The translations under genes were made by a program, and so were the position numbers. From the NCBI GenBank assembly GCA_965153455.1, contig OZ234501.1:10168001-10232000 (forward strand): a stretch of DNA of 64,000 bases, written 5' to 3'. This document shows positions 25,490 through 37,039 of the stretch, in pieces (position 1 is the stretch's first letter; each line of letters opens with the position of its first letter). This DNA comes from Sphagnum compactum (taxonomy: Eukaryota > Bryophyta > Sphagnopsida > Sphagnales). The notes beneath the pieces were generated by a model that saw only the letters and a program-made list of their open reading frames with translations, was not told where the DNA came from and did not search any database.

Positions 25490-26420
25490 AACAAGTTCCC
25501 AAAAGAAAAGCAAATATCTCTCCCCTTGTGAAATTTCACCCAAAAAATTTAAAGACCCCCAAAATGACAAGAAGAAAATTGAAGGTTCCAAAATTTCAAA
25601 ATAAGAAAACAAAAGAATTTCAAAGTTCACATGCCCCATTTCCTCACTTATGAAATTTCAGACAAAAAAAAATTAAAGACCCCCAAATTGACAAAAAGAA
25701 AATTGAAGATTTCAAAATTTCAAAATACGAAAACAAAAAACTTTCAAAGTTCACATGAAAAAACACATACCCATTTCCTCACTTGTGAAACTTCACATGA
25801 AAAAAATTGAAGACCCCCAAAATGACAAGAAGAAAATTAAAGATTCTGAAACTTCAAATACAAAAACAAACACAATTTTTTTTTAAAAGACCCACAAAAT
25901 GACAAGAAGAAAAATTGAAAACTTCATAACTTCAAAATGGTAAAACAAAAAACTCTCAAAATCCACAAGAGCAAAACTCACCCCCCCCCCCCCCCCCCCC
26001 CTCACACCCAAAAAAGAAAATGAGAACCCCCAAAATGATAAGAGGAAAATTGAAGACCCTCAAACTATTAAAAATACAAAAAACCCCCCCCAAAGTTCAC
26101 AAAATGAATTTTTTTTTTGAAACAAAGATCACAATAAAATATGATGGTTAAAACATCATAAGGAAAACAAAAGAGAATGCCAAAATGAAATTCAAAGACC
26201 CCATCCCCCTGTAGAAAAAAAAATGAAAACCCCCAAGATGAGAATTTTTTTTTTGAAAATTCCCGAACTTAAAAAAACACAAAACAAAAAACTAGGCACG
26301 TTAACAAGATCAAACCTTAAGACCCCCAAACTTGACATTTAAAAAAAAACCCCAAGTTGATAATAACAAAAGTAAGAAACCCCAAGCTCACGAAAGAAAA
26401 AAATTGCCCTAAGCTCACAA
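25490..26420. repeat. Degenerate minisatellite, about 80-135 bp spacing
   Basis: The phrase GACCCCCAAAATGACAAGAA, followed by GAAAATTGAAG, recurs with changes at about 25553, 25678, 25811, 25889, 26026 and 26229-26330. It alternates with TTTCAAAGTTCACA and ATTTCCTCACTT phrases. Copies differ by substitutions, A-run lengths and deletions, as in an old tandem array. A run of about 22 C lies at 25980-26001, and a G-rich run lies nearby at 26591-26608. Confidence 0.7.
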
Positions 26421-27221
26421 AACAAATTTGTGAAAATTTAATGGAATAAAATTTAAACAAATGCACAATAAAATAATTCAGATAAAGTGGTTCATTAATA
26501 TACATTGAGAGCTTAACAATGAGCAAGAGTGAGGGTGTGGGATCAAATCTCCTAGGCTACATAGAATATTACTTGTCAAAAAACAACCTTGGGGGGGGGG
26601 TGGGGGGGAGTCAAGTGAATTATTTTTTCTCCAACCAATGGGGTCAATTCAATCTCTTTGCAAACACATCTCTATGTTTTTAATCTTGTTAATTGTGCTC
26701 AAGTAGAGTTTTTGTTTTGAGATCGTTAGACTTTGATTTGGTCCAAATGGTAAAAAAGATGAACATCCAATTCTTCTAGTGGAAGACATTGATCATACAA
26801 CTCACAATGTTGTTTTTGAATGTTTGGTTTTGAATGTTTATGGCAACTCATCCATTTCATCTACGTCTCCTTCTAAATTTGTGGTTTTTTCAAATCTTCA
26901 AATAGATGTCATTGATAATATGGATACCACCACAATCACCATCAACGTCAGAGGAGGTTTGATCAAAACACATGTTGAGTTTATAAAAAAAAGGTCCTAG
27001 TGTTATCAACTTCATTGCAAAAAAAATTGAAAAAGGTGTTCAATTTATCAAACCTAACTATGCCATAACCTACAAAGTTAATATCATTTTATTCTTTTTC
27101 ATTGTACTTTAATATGTAAAAATTGATCTATTTTAATTTGTTATAATTTTTTTACATTTTGATTTAATCTGATTTGAGATATTCAACTTTCTATACCTGA
27201 TTTTTTTTATGAGGTTGATGG

Positions 27222-27617
27222 GTGTTTGACCGTCACAATCCTTCCATTTTGCCCTATAAACAAGTTTGCTCCAAATGCAAACTTGGTGAGATTTACCGAC
27301 AACCCTTTAACATGTTGTATTTTTGCAATTTGTGTAAAGTTGCTACAACATGTGCTCTTGATATTCACATCAATACCACAATTGAAATTATTGATGGTCC
27401 ACCATGCATTTCCCATGTCAAAACTCCTTGGTTGTTTCCCTTGTTCAAACTCAAAAAAAAGGATTTTATGACAAAGTATTCCAGTGAAAAAGTGTCTATG
27501 ATTGAGCTCCTTGGAGATTTGAAATTTTTTGGTACTTTCCACTTGAGTCCAATTGGGGAACTTGTTGGATACAATGAAAAATTCCAACCTCATGGAAGTT
27601 GTTGTAAAGGTTGTTAG
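27222..27617 (+). pseudogene. Possible zinc-ribbon protein relic
   Basis: The frame has a C-x2-C ... C-x2-C arrangement (VCSKCKLGEIY, then YFCNLCKVATTC), followed by IEIIDGPPC and a longer open tail with GDLKFFGTFHLSPIGEL. The spacing recalls zinc ribbons in replication protein A large-subunit-like proteins, which some plant mobile elements carry. An upstream frame at 26779-27000 may belong with it. The opposite strand is also open, so the reading direction is not certain. I treat this as a weak relic call. Confidence 0.25.
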
Positions 27618-27854
27618 AGAAATTGTTGAAGATTCTTCCTGTGCTTGAACTGTTTTGGGATTTTGTTTTCATCGAAATAGTTTGTATTTTGTATGTAGTT
27701 CACTATTTTTGTATGTAGATAGGTCTTTACTACATATTGTAAGGCCACAACTTTAAAGTTTCAATATGATCATATTTTTTCCTTATTGCTCATTTTTTTG
27801 TTCATTTTTGACTTTTACCAAAAAATTGACAAAAACATCCACATTTTCAATACC

Positions 27855-27990
27855 TATCACCATACCAACATATCAACATCAACATACCACATACCACATA
27901 CCCACATATCACATATCAAATATCACATTCCACATACCACATATTACGAACATATCATATACCACATTCCACATTCCCAATATTTGGGTT
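27855..27990. repeat. ACATACC/ATATCAC simple repeat
   Basis: Imperfect repetition of CATACCACATA and ATCACATATCA units over about 135 bp. Confidence 0.75.
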
Positions 27991-28432
27991 TGCCAATATT
28001 CCATTATCTTGCCCAAAAACTATACCATCATTAAAATTCAAAAGTATTTTGTGAAATTGAAGTCTCCAAATTAATGGCATTTTGGTGAATAGTGCATTTG
28101 GTAATGTATCAACTATTTAGTAGTGGGCCATTGCCCCTTTTTTTCTCTTTATTATTATTTTATTTTTTCAAGGATACTTAGCTAACATTGTGGACTAGGC
28201 TTCTTTTTTCTTTTTTCCTTTTACCCCTCAACATCTTCCCTTTTCTTTTTCTTGGTTTTGTTTCACACATTAGTTAATTAACATTTAAGTAACTTTCTAT
28301 CCACTGATTTTAAACTTTATTTTGGGTTTGTCATTGTATTATTTTGTTGAAAAACATTAAGCTTCTCCCATTAATCAAGTTACATAAACACAAGAATATT
28401 CTAATTTTCCTTTATTTTTTATTGACCTAATA

Positions 28433-28915
28433 ATGAACATTGATCTTGTGCTTCATGGTCACCATCTTCAACGAATTCAAAAATATCCTTTTGTACATGG
28501 TGATTGTTTGTTTGATTCTTTAGCATTTTTACTTCATTATTCCCAAACTTCACTTCAATTCCAAACTCAATGCATGACCCATTTTGCATAATCCCTTCAA
28601 CAACCCATTAACCCCCAAATACAAGAATTGATTGAAATTCATTTCAATGTTCCTTTATTGGATGAAGATCATGGTATAAAATCTTTACAAACCTATATTC
28701 AAAAAATGAACATAAGTGCCCTATGGAACCATCGCACATTGAATAACCATCTTCAACTACTAATGTTCATAATACATTGACTTCAAATATAATACATAAA
28801 AATATTTTGACAATGTTGGAAAATCCTTCACCTCATCGTGATAAATATTTTCAACAATTATTGGATACACCCATTCATCCATGTGTGTGTTGTCATCGAT
28901 TGTGCTAAAACAAAC
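28433..28915 (+). pseudogene. OTU-like cysteine protease relic
   Basis: The + strand reads KYPFVHGDCLFDSLAFLLHY, which fits the catalytic-Cys box of OTU proteases (D/H-G-D/N-C-L-F-x-S/A-L). A stretch spaced as in OTU domains follows: IQELIEIHFNVPLLDEDHGI, then YIQKMNISALWNHRTLNNHL, matching the Y-L-x-x-M ... W-x-x-x-x-x-L region. A TAA interrupts the frame at about 28590 and two more stops follow after 28770. Shifting frame near 28780-28910 gives a cysteine cluster HPCVCCHRLCF, resembling zinc-binding segments in Helitron-type proteins. The assignment rests on motif spacing only. It is clearly broken and lies end to end with the Harbinger relic on the other strand. Confidence 0.5.
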
Positions 28916-28947
28916 AAGAAAAATATTATTTAAACTTGTAATGGATT

Positions 28948-30000
28948 TCAATTCAATGCAAGAGAAATAAAGAAATATACCTCAAATTTCAATTCCCCAT
29001 ATTTCATTGTTGTCCCAAGTACATAGTTAGTTTTTGACAAAGGTGATTTCTTGATATTTTTGGTTTTTAATGCCATAGTGTCCTTGTTCATTATGTATTG
29101 TAGGCATATGTTGGGTTTGTTGTAGATTTTTTGTATTTCCAAATCAATTATGTACATTAGCTTATGCTTCAACAAGTTGTGCATTATGTAAGCCCAAACA
29201 AACATGTTATGAAAGTTACATTCAATTCAAATTTTGTAAGCAATTTTTGAAGGTTTTTTTCAAAATTTCAAAAGCATTGTTTGTAATAGATTGTCAGCAT
29301 TCATGTTTTTTTTAAAAAAATAATTCAAGAATAGAATGTTAACCCTCCTCCTTGAAAGGGGTCATGATCCATGAAATGAATGAATCTACCATGTATGATC
29401 TAAAAGGTATGGAGGACAAGGTCCATTTACTATGTTCATGTTTGCATTTAACAAGTTTTTATAATGTGCATGCTTCTATAAAAATGAATTTCACAAGATT
29501 CGAGATCATTCACTTACTTAAGTAGACCCACAAAACACCTCTATGAACATCTTATTATAATTTATAACAACTTGGGTTACAATGTTTTGAAATTATAGTA
29601 ATTGTGTGGAAATGCAGCTAAAGACTTTATAATAGCAATGTGAGTTTCGTCATTCACTCCTTGAACACAAGGTAATTCACACCACCCTTTGAATTTGCAT
29701 TTTGACATTTGCATGCGACTGAACAACAAACTTGTACAAACCATTGATAACATGTACAATGTCAAGAAACACCATATAAATAGTAAATTTACCAATGGCA
29801 AATAAATCACTAAGAAGATTATCATTTGAATCACACTTGTAAATTGCACAAACCACATGAATCTCAACCTGATTTTTTAATGGTAATGTTATGTTTTGTT
29901 TAACAATCAATGGTTTCATTCTTTGAACAAACCCAAACAAAGTAATTTTATCCATCTAAAATTTCTCAACCCACCTATCATCATCATATTCTATCATGAT
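28948..30000 (-). mobile_element. Decayed PIF/Harbinger transposase
   Basis: Read from 30000 downward on the minus strand, fragments follow the Harbinger order. A D-D-D-R-W start region lies near 29990. LLSDLFAIGKFTIYMVFLDI follows (29955-29680), matching the helix-turn-helix L-A-x-L-F-G-V-x-x-S-T-V segment. GVNDETHIAIIKS is next, matching G-A-I-D-G-T-H-I with the first catalytic Asp read as N-D, then HNYYNFKT, matching YYNRKG (to 29577). VNDLESCEIHFYRS near 29500 matches the second-Asp region (V-N-D-x-x-x-L). After stops and frame changes, FVWAYIMHNLLKHK at 29205-29160 matches the C-terminal C-C-x-L-H-N box. Frames are interrupted throughout, so it cannot be active. The calls are by family pattern; terminal inverted repeats were not found by eye. 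Confidence 0.68.
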
Positions 30001-30009
30001 GAATTGAGA

Positions 30010-33000
30010 AAAACAAACAGTCAATCTAGGTTTCACCTAGTGACCAAGGTTAAAAACAAACAAATTAACAAGCGACAAATGATGATCATGCAACATAAAA
30101 ACAATAATGAAATGGGGGGTTATGAGGTCCTCTATACTATTGGAGTATGATGATTTTCAAAGTCCAAGGAAGGAAAGGTGACTTGTTTATGAAGAACAAA
30201 TTGTAGCATCTCAATGAAAATGATGAAATAATTAACAATAAAAAGATATTTATCATCCATGGTAAAGAGATAAAAATAATTAATGAATGAAGGTGAACCT
30301 ACACTATAGTTGCAAAACATATCCAGTGAAAAACAAAAAAATCAAACTCAAGAATAAAATGAACCTATAACACTTCAAAGTGGTTTTCCAAATTTGGAAA
30401 TGGAGCAAAGTTGTATAAACATAATTATTAATAAATGCATCACCAAATAATGTTTAAAAATGTCAACAAAACATGAGCATAGAAATTAAAAATAAAATAA
30501 AAATCTCTCTATAATGAAGACATATGGCAAAACATTATAACCAAACACAAAGATTACAAAGGAAGCTCCAAAGCCAACTAGGAGACTAAGAAAATGAAAG
30601 AATGAGGAAAAAAGTGAGTTGAAGAAAAATGTTGATGCTATAAAAAGCTTTGACAAATAAAACAAATTAAGCATGAAATTGCAAAAATGAAAGACCTTTA
30701 GCTAAGTAGATGAAGGAGGTAAAATGATCATGAAAATGAAAGAAGCTATAAAACTAAAAAGAAAAACAATACTATGAAAGTATTCAAGATAATGCTCGAG
30801 AAGAATGTTCTTGCAATGAAGACTTCAACAAAACAATAAAATCAAAAATAAAAATTGCAAAAATGAGAGATTATGGCAAAATGATCAAACCATGCTTGAA
30901 GATTGCAAAGATGAAAGGAGCTCAAGAATTAAAAAGGAAAAAAGGAAAATGAACACAAAAAAAAAGAGTTAAAAAAAATGGAAAAAATGAAAGAAACAAC
31001 ATGTTTGTTTGTAAGGGTAGAAAGTAACTTTTTGTGTAAATTGGTAAAAAAAGACATGGTGAAAATATGTGTTATGCCTAATTTTACCTTTATAGATGTG
31101 AACATTGGCCACTTTAAGTTACTTTGTAGTCAATGTTAGTTTGTGACATATGTTGCTATCTAAATTAATAACCTTAATGTTAGGGTCACTATAATCACAC
31201 TAACATGTGTGTGAACAAAAGTTTTTGTTTCGAGATATACATATCACACAAAGGTATGATGGTGGTTTTTGAATTCAAATAAGATTAGAAAAAAAAATTT
31301 GGTAGGATTTTTTTCATACCCTCTAATCCTCTTCCCATTTACCACCCATTCCAAATCTTTGTGCCATTAATAAACCATAATTAATTAACATTACCTTTGT
31401 TTGATTTGAGTTTTATAATCACCTCTTGGATGATAAAAGAGATTGTGTTATTGTTATCCATTTCATTTATAATGGTTATGCAGGATGTAATTTTTATTAG
31501 ACATTGTATTGTTGCCACCCATTTCATTAATATGACAATGGTCATGTAGTTACACAATTTTTATTAAACTTATTGTCATGTAGTTCACCTATAAGACGAT
31601 GCTTATGTAATTGTGTAATGTTTATAATGTTTGATAGGAAGTAAGTTCTTTTCCATTCCCACGGTGCAATGAACCAAAAACTTTAGTGATTAAGGAATGA
31701 AAATTACTTTGATACTATTAGGGACTTGCAAGAGGCTTTTTCTAATCTTACTTTCTTTATTATAAACATTGGATTTACAATGATGGAATTCATGTTTGCA
31801 AGGTTTACATTTTGGGAGGTTAATCATCCAAAAATTATTTAAGATTGACATAAATATAATTTTGTTCTAACACAATTGGCGCATCAAGTGTTCTTGCTAA
31901 TGCACCAATATTTGATTTTGACTTACCGATCACATTCAAATCATTCCATTAATTTTTAAAAATTTCATTCACACATTAAATTTTGCTTTGTTTCATTTGG
32001 TGATAGTTCATGTCCCTTTTAAACGTTCAATTTAATTGTACATTCATTCCATTGTGCATGGATTCCATCAAGTTTTATTCATTCTTATTATTCTTTTGCA
32101 ATGAATCTCCCAAAATTTTCCATCAATTTTTATAAATTCACATTAGTTGTTTAACATGTTAGTAATTTCATAGACAATAAATTTTTTTGTTGGGGTTTAA
32201 TTGGACATGTTTTTCTCTCACACACATACATGCATCCAACAATTTCCTTTCCTCTAGAATAGAAAGGGGCTCAACTTAATAAACCTGAATTTTTCAAAAA
32301 TTTCAAAAAAATTGCCTCAACATTTCAATTGTGGCAAATCGACAATTAGGAATAGATTACATCAATTGTTGTTTTTCCCAAATAACTTTGGAGAGTTTGT
32401 TTGATTTTGCATTCAATTGGAATGGTGACTTTTTTAATATTACCCTAAATGAATGAAGAAAACCATGTATTATTATATTTGGATTTGCACATGGTTCCAT
32501 TTAGTTTGGGCTTTGGCCAAATAAATGTGCATCAAATGTGCATCCTTTATACCACAAGTCCACAACTAGTATATTTCCTTTAATTGGTGGTTGTGTTAGG
32601 ACCTTTGGTGGATGGATGAATGAATGAATGGGTGTCAATTGTGATGATCTCTATATCATGATTTGCAATTTGCTAAACCATGATCCATCCATTTGCACAT
32701 GAACCAACTTTGTGCTTGTGTTTTTTCTAGGGTTTAGGGTTCTAGGGTTAAGTGTAAGGGTTGTTGATGGTATCAACTTTATTTTATTTTTTTCCCAAGT
32801 GGTTTTTGTCTTTGGGTGCTTTAGTTCACTCCCCACTAGCCAAAATAAAAAATATTAATATATGACTTCCAAAATGATTTTGGTTTCTAATGTTAGCAAA
32901 TGAACAAATGAAAAGAGGGTTAATAAGGAAACTCTTTTTTGTGACTAAAGATATCCCCAATTACAAATTTTGAACTAGAAGCTAAATGTGGAGAAAAGGT

Positions 33001-33400
33001 CGGTAGGTACACACAACCCAAAAAAAAATGAAGGCAAAAACCATAGCTGGCCTTTTGCTGGAACTTGGCTAAATTCACCAATTTTTTAAACCTCTTTATT
33101 TTCAACCCACCTAATTTTGGCTACCACCCAATGGGCCCCTCTCCTCCACCAACTTTTTTTAATCCATATTTCTCAACTTGGACCAATAAAGGGAGCCAAA
33201 AAAAAAAAGAAAAAAAAAGAAAAAAAAATTAAACAAAAAAACACTCCTTTCATATGTAAATACAATGGGTTGGTAGCTAGCCTTGTCACCTTAGAGTGCC
33301 ACCACCATGTGGTATAAAGCTAAGCCACTTGGGCTTCTCTTATAAGTGCAAGGTGGATTGTGGCCCAAGTTGAACATAATGTAGTAGTATATATCCCATA
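30010..33400. other. AT-rich intergenic DNA with purine-rich stretch
   Basis: About 3.4 kb without a gene. From about 30480 to 31000 the + strand is strongly A/G-biased with repeated AAAATGAAAG-type phrases. The remainder is AT-rich single-copy-looking sequence. A GGGTTTAGGGTTCTAGGGTTA telomere-like block lies at about 32730. Poly-A runs lie at 33195-33240. Confidence 0.45.
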
Positions 33401-33989
33401 TGTGGCACCACCCACCCATTGGTAGCCAAAACCCTAGTTGTTAGGGTTTGGGGAGGTGCACCAAAAGTGGGGTGTGTGTGTGGAAAGGGCAAAGGGAGTG
33501 GTGATATGTGGCAAGATGCTAAACACCCCCTTTACACACACTTTGCAAGTGCCATGTGTAATTGTGATGTTGGTGGCCCTTGTCTTTCTTTGAGAATAGA
33601 TAGAGATGCTCCATAAACCTTTTTTGTTTGCAATGGACTACTTGAACCATGTATAGAAATCTTTGCAAATTTTCCTTAAATTTTGGTTGAATTATATAGG
33701 CATTGAAATTCTCAAAAAAAATAAAATTCATATTTTGGGCTATATATATATATATATTTATAGCTAGCAAAAGAAAGGGCTTCACTCCTACTTGAGTCCT
33801 CACCCACACAAAACATGCCATCTCAAAAATTGAGGACCCTACCCTATTAGTGAATGCCAAAACAAGTTCTTGTCTTTTTTAGACTACTCAAAAGAAGGAG
33901 TTGGGTTGTGTTCTATGAGATCTAGTGTCAAAGAAGCCCTTCTCCCTAGAATCAAAGAAAAAACAAAAACAAAAACCACCTTGCTAAGT

Positions 33990-34030
33990 ACTGCTAGGTA
34001 GGTAGGTAGGTAGGTAAGTAGGTACTAGGT
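33990..34030. repeat. TAGG tetranucleotide repeat
   Basis: Five to seven TAGG units with one A-for-G change lie in a stretch that also contains GGTACCTAGTACCTAG near 34131-34145. Confidence 0.85.
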
Positions 34031-34147
34031 ACCCTTGATCACCCCCCCAACTTGCTACCCCAAAATTGGTGTAGTACCTACCTAATATAAAATCCTCAAA
34101 ATCTTTGCATAGAAAAAGAAAAACAACTAGGTACCTAGTACCTAGTT

Positions 34148-34227
34148 TTCAAACCAACATTTTCAAAATTAAAAAAATTAAAATGGTACCCATAAATACA
34201 TTTTTATTTTGAAAATGTTGGTTTGAA
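34148..34227. repeat. Perfect 22-bp inverted repeat (hairpin)
   Basis: The left arm at 34148-34169 (TTCAAACCAACATTTTCAAA then AT) is the exact reverse complement of the right arm at 34206-34227. A 36-nt A/T-rich loop separates them. It could be the ends of a tiny MITE or a hairpin RNA precursor. Confidence 0.8.
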
Positions 34228-34740
34228 GTTTCATTTCAGTTCACACTTTAAAAAAATAAAAATAAAAATCAATTCCTCAAAATACAATGGGACCAAATGA
34301 AAACTCCATCATTTGAAAATTAAAAAAAAAATATATATATATACTCTCTCTCTCTTTCTCTCTCTCTATCCATTTGGGCACAAACCCATTTAGAGGAGCA
34401 AGAGCAAACCCCATTTTCATACCATTGTCACTTCATACCATTGTCACTTTGGTGCCTATGTGTGATGTTTACCCTAACCCAAAAATTTCCCCCAAAAAAA
34501 TAGCAAAAAATTAGTAATCACTCATGATATGATGAAGAATGTTTTGTTGAAAAAAATCACTAATGATATGATGAAGAAGATGATGATGATGATGATGATG
34601 ATCATCATCAACCCAATTGTAAGAACTCAAGAAATAATGGGTTGAAATTTTTTGTTTTCCCCCAAATGGGATTGTGTTTTGGTCCCCCAAAATTTCTTGT
34701 ATCCATGAGGAATCAATCATGTTTGCAAATTGTGAGAGTT

Positions 34741-34765
34741 TGTGAGAGAGAGAGAGAGAAAAAAG

Positions 34766-34802
<37 letters not shown>
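34741..34802. repeat. GA microsatellite
   Basis: Two GA runs split by an A/G-rich stretch; part of a simple-sequence-rich zone leading into the leader of the glycine-rich membrane protein gene. Confidence 0.85.
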
Positions 34803-34804
<2 letters not shown>

Positions 34805-35129
34805 GTTTGTGTTTATTTTAATAAGAGAGAGGGATTGATTGATTTAGTTATGTATAAGTGCCATTTGGAGAGATTTTTTGGTGATGTTGGTTCTTTTTGA
34901 AAAATAAAATAAAAATTTATTCTGCAAAAGATTTAAAGTTTTGTTTTTTTGGCTTTGGAGACATAGATTTTGTTATTTGTGACTTTTTTTTTCTGTCAAA
35001 AAAAATTGATTTTGTTGTGATTTTTGTGAGTGGGAAAAAGAGAGAGAAGAGAGTTTTTTTTTTGTTTTGTTGTTGTTGTTGTTTGTGTGTGTTTGGAGAG
35101 ATTTTGTTTGTTGTCATGTGTTTTTTCTG

Positions 35130-35246
35130 AGAAACAGATTTTGTTTTGTGTGTGTGTGTGTGTGTGATTTCTGAGAGAGAGTTGTTTGGTTTTCTTTGTT
35201 TTCAGAGAGAACCAGATTTTGGGTTGTGGTTTTCATTGGAGACATT

Positions 35247-35281
<35 letters not shown>

Positions 35282-35500
35282 AGAAACAGATTTTGGTTCT
35301 TGTGTTTGTGTGTGTGTGTGTGTTTGTGTTTTTTGAGAGAAACAGATTTTGTTGTTGTGTGTTTGCTGTGTTTTCTAAAACTGATTTTTGGTTGTGTGTT
35401 TGTTTCTGTGTTTTTTTTTTTCCTGACACAGATTTGGTTGAAGGTTTTCTGTGGTTTTCTGAGAGAAACAGATTTTGGGTTGTTGTTGGAGAGATTTTGT
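35130..35500. repeat. Minisatellite with GAGAGAAACAGATTTTG core and GT tracts
   Basis: The core GAGAAACAGATTTTG recurs about seven times with changes (about 35131, 35204, 35279, 35336, 35372, 35426 and 35460). Each copy is followed by a GT- or GTTTGT-rich spacer, and the copies lie about 35-75 bp apart. The expanding TG runs suggest growth by slippage between core copies. It lies about 1.6-1.9 kb before the start codon of the glycine-rich protein gene. Confidence 0.75.
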
Positions 35501-36609
35501 TGTTGGGTTGTGTTGTTTTGGTGTTGTGGGTCCTTCTTGTGCTGGGATTGTTGAAGAGCTAGCTCCCCTACACACACCCACAAGGCAAAAAACAAAAAAG
35601 AAGAAGAATAAGGAGACAAGGAAGAACAAGAACAAGGAGCAGGAGGAAGAGAAGGAGAAGAAATGTTCTCCATTGGCCGTGTGGCGATGACCTCCGTGTG
35701 GTGATGTTCTTCTTCTTCTGCCCACATTGCGGAAATCAATCTGTGTTGGATCCCTTGACAGGAAGAGCAAGAAGAAGAAAGGTGTTGTAGGGAGGGAGGG
35801 AGGGTGCGAGAGAGGGGGCCAAGTACTTATACTGCTGGGATGTTGTTGTAAGGAGGGAGTTGGGCATACATACTACACCCATTCCATTTGTTTCCTCTCC
35901 TTGCTTCCCAACCCTTTGTGATGGACAACACCCACCCAAGAAACAACAACAACAACAACACTCTTTCGGATACTGGTGGAGGAGGAGAAGGGGCAGCAGC
36001 AGCTTTGAGTCTTGCAAGTATGGCGAGAGTCTTTCTTGGAAAAACCGCGACAGCAGCAGCGACACCATCATCAGCAACACCATCAGCAGCATCAGCAGCA
36101 GTTGTATAACAACGACAACAGGAGGGGGTTTTGAACCTGAACTTTGACACTAGGGTTAGAGGTTGCCATCGCTTGGAAACTCAGACAACCAAGCTCACAT
36201 GTATACGGATGTGAAGGATGCCACAGAGAAGAAGAATAGACATGAGGAGGAGGAGGAGGAGCAGCAGGGAAGAAGAATAGGAGCAGGAAGGCATTTCGGC
36301 ATGTGTCCAAGGATGAAGCAAAAAAATTGACAAGAGGAGGAGCAAGTGTTGTCGGTACTGGCTTGTTCCTTCCTTTCTTCCTTCTTTGTGGCTATGGTGG
36401 GAGAAAGCTTGGGAGAAAGCTTGCAACAATGGTCTGACAGGAAATTTCTAGGGTTTTGGGTCTGAAGAAGAACTGGATGGGAGAATTGGATTCAGTGGTG
36501 CAAGCAAGCATTGCTGCTGCTACTTAGCAACTGGATGTGCATTTGGAATCAGCAGCAGCAATGCGCATTTGGTTCTGAGTTTTCTTGAATCCGGAGTGAC
36601 ATTGAATAG

Positions 36610-36910
36610 GGCAGGTTAGGGTTTCAGATTCTTCTTCTGCGGATTCTTCAAGTAGGGAAGAAGGGGTTTACTTTTCAGATTCTTCTTGAACTGCAGTCTC
36701 TTCAAGTACAAGAGGATTTGGTTTCAGATTCTTCTTCTGCGGATTCTGCAAAGAGGAGGTTTTGGTTTGGTTTCAGATTCTTCTGTGGATTCTTTGAAAA
36801 GGGGGGCGGTTTGGGGCAGTTTGGGTTTGGTTTCAGATTCTTCAAATAGGGGGGCTTGGGTTTGGTTTGGTCTCAGATTCTGCTGTAGATTCTTTGAAAA
36901 GGAGGGGTTT
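36610..36910. repeat. Minisatellite with TTTCAGATTCTTC core
   Basis: The core TCAGATTCTTCTTCTGCGGA, continuing TTCTTCAA, recurs about six times with changes at about 36632, 36677, 36724, 36772, 36832 and 36869. It is joined by G-rich GGTTTGGTTTGG spacers, with units of about 40-60 bp. It ends only about 130 bp before the start codon of the glycine-rich protein gene, so it probably lies in the 5' leader or core promoter. Confidence 0.78.
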
Positions 36911-37039
36911 GGCTTTGGATTTGTGGGCTACTGCACACTCAGGAGGTGCATCATCCAGAGAGCCTGTGATTCTATTCCTTTTTCTTACTGTGTGAGGTGC
37001 ATCGACAGTGGTGCTTTGATGCGACTATGAGGGTAGACA

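Noticed and set aside
25980-26001. Poly-C run as a biological signal
   Set aside because: Homopolymer length of this kind is prone to sequencing or assembly error and has no partner element.
35202-35770. Several overlapping ORFs on both strands before the large gene
   Set aside because: Their composition comes entirely from the GT and GAGAAACAG minisatellite and CTT/CAA tracts.
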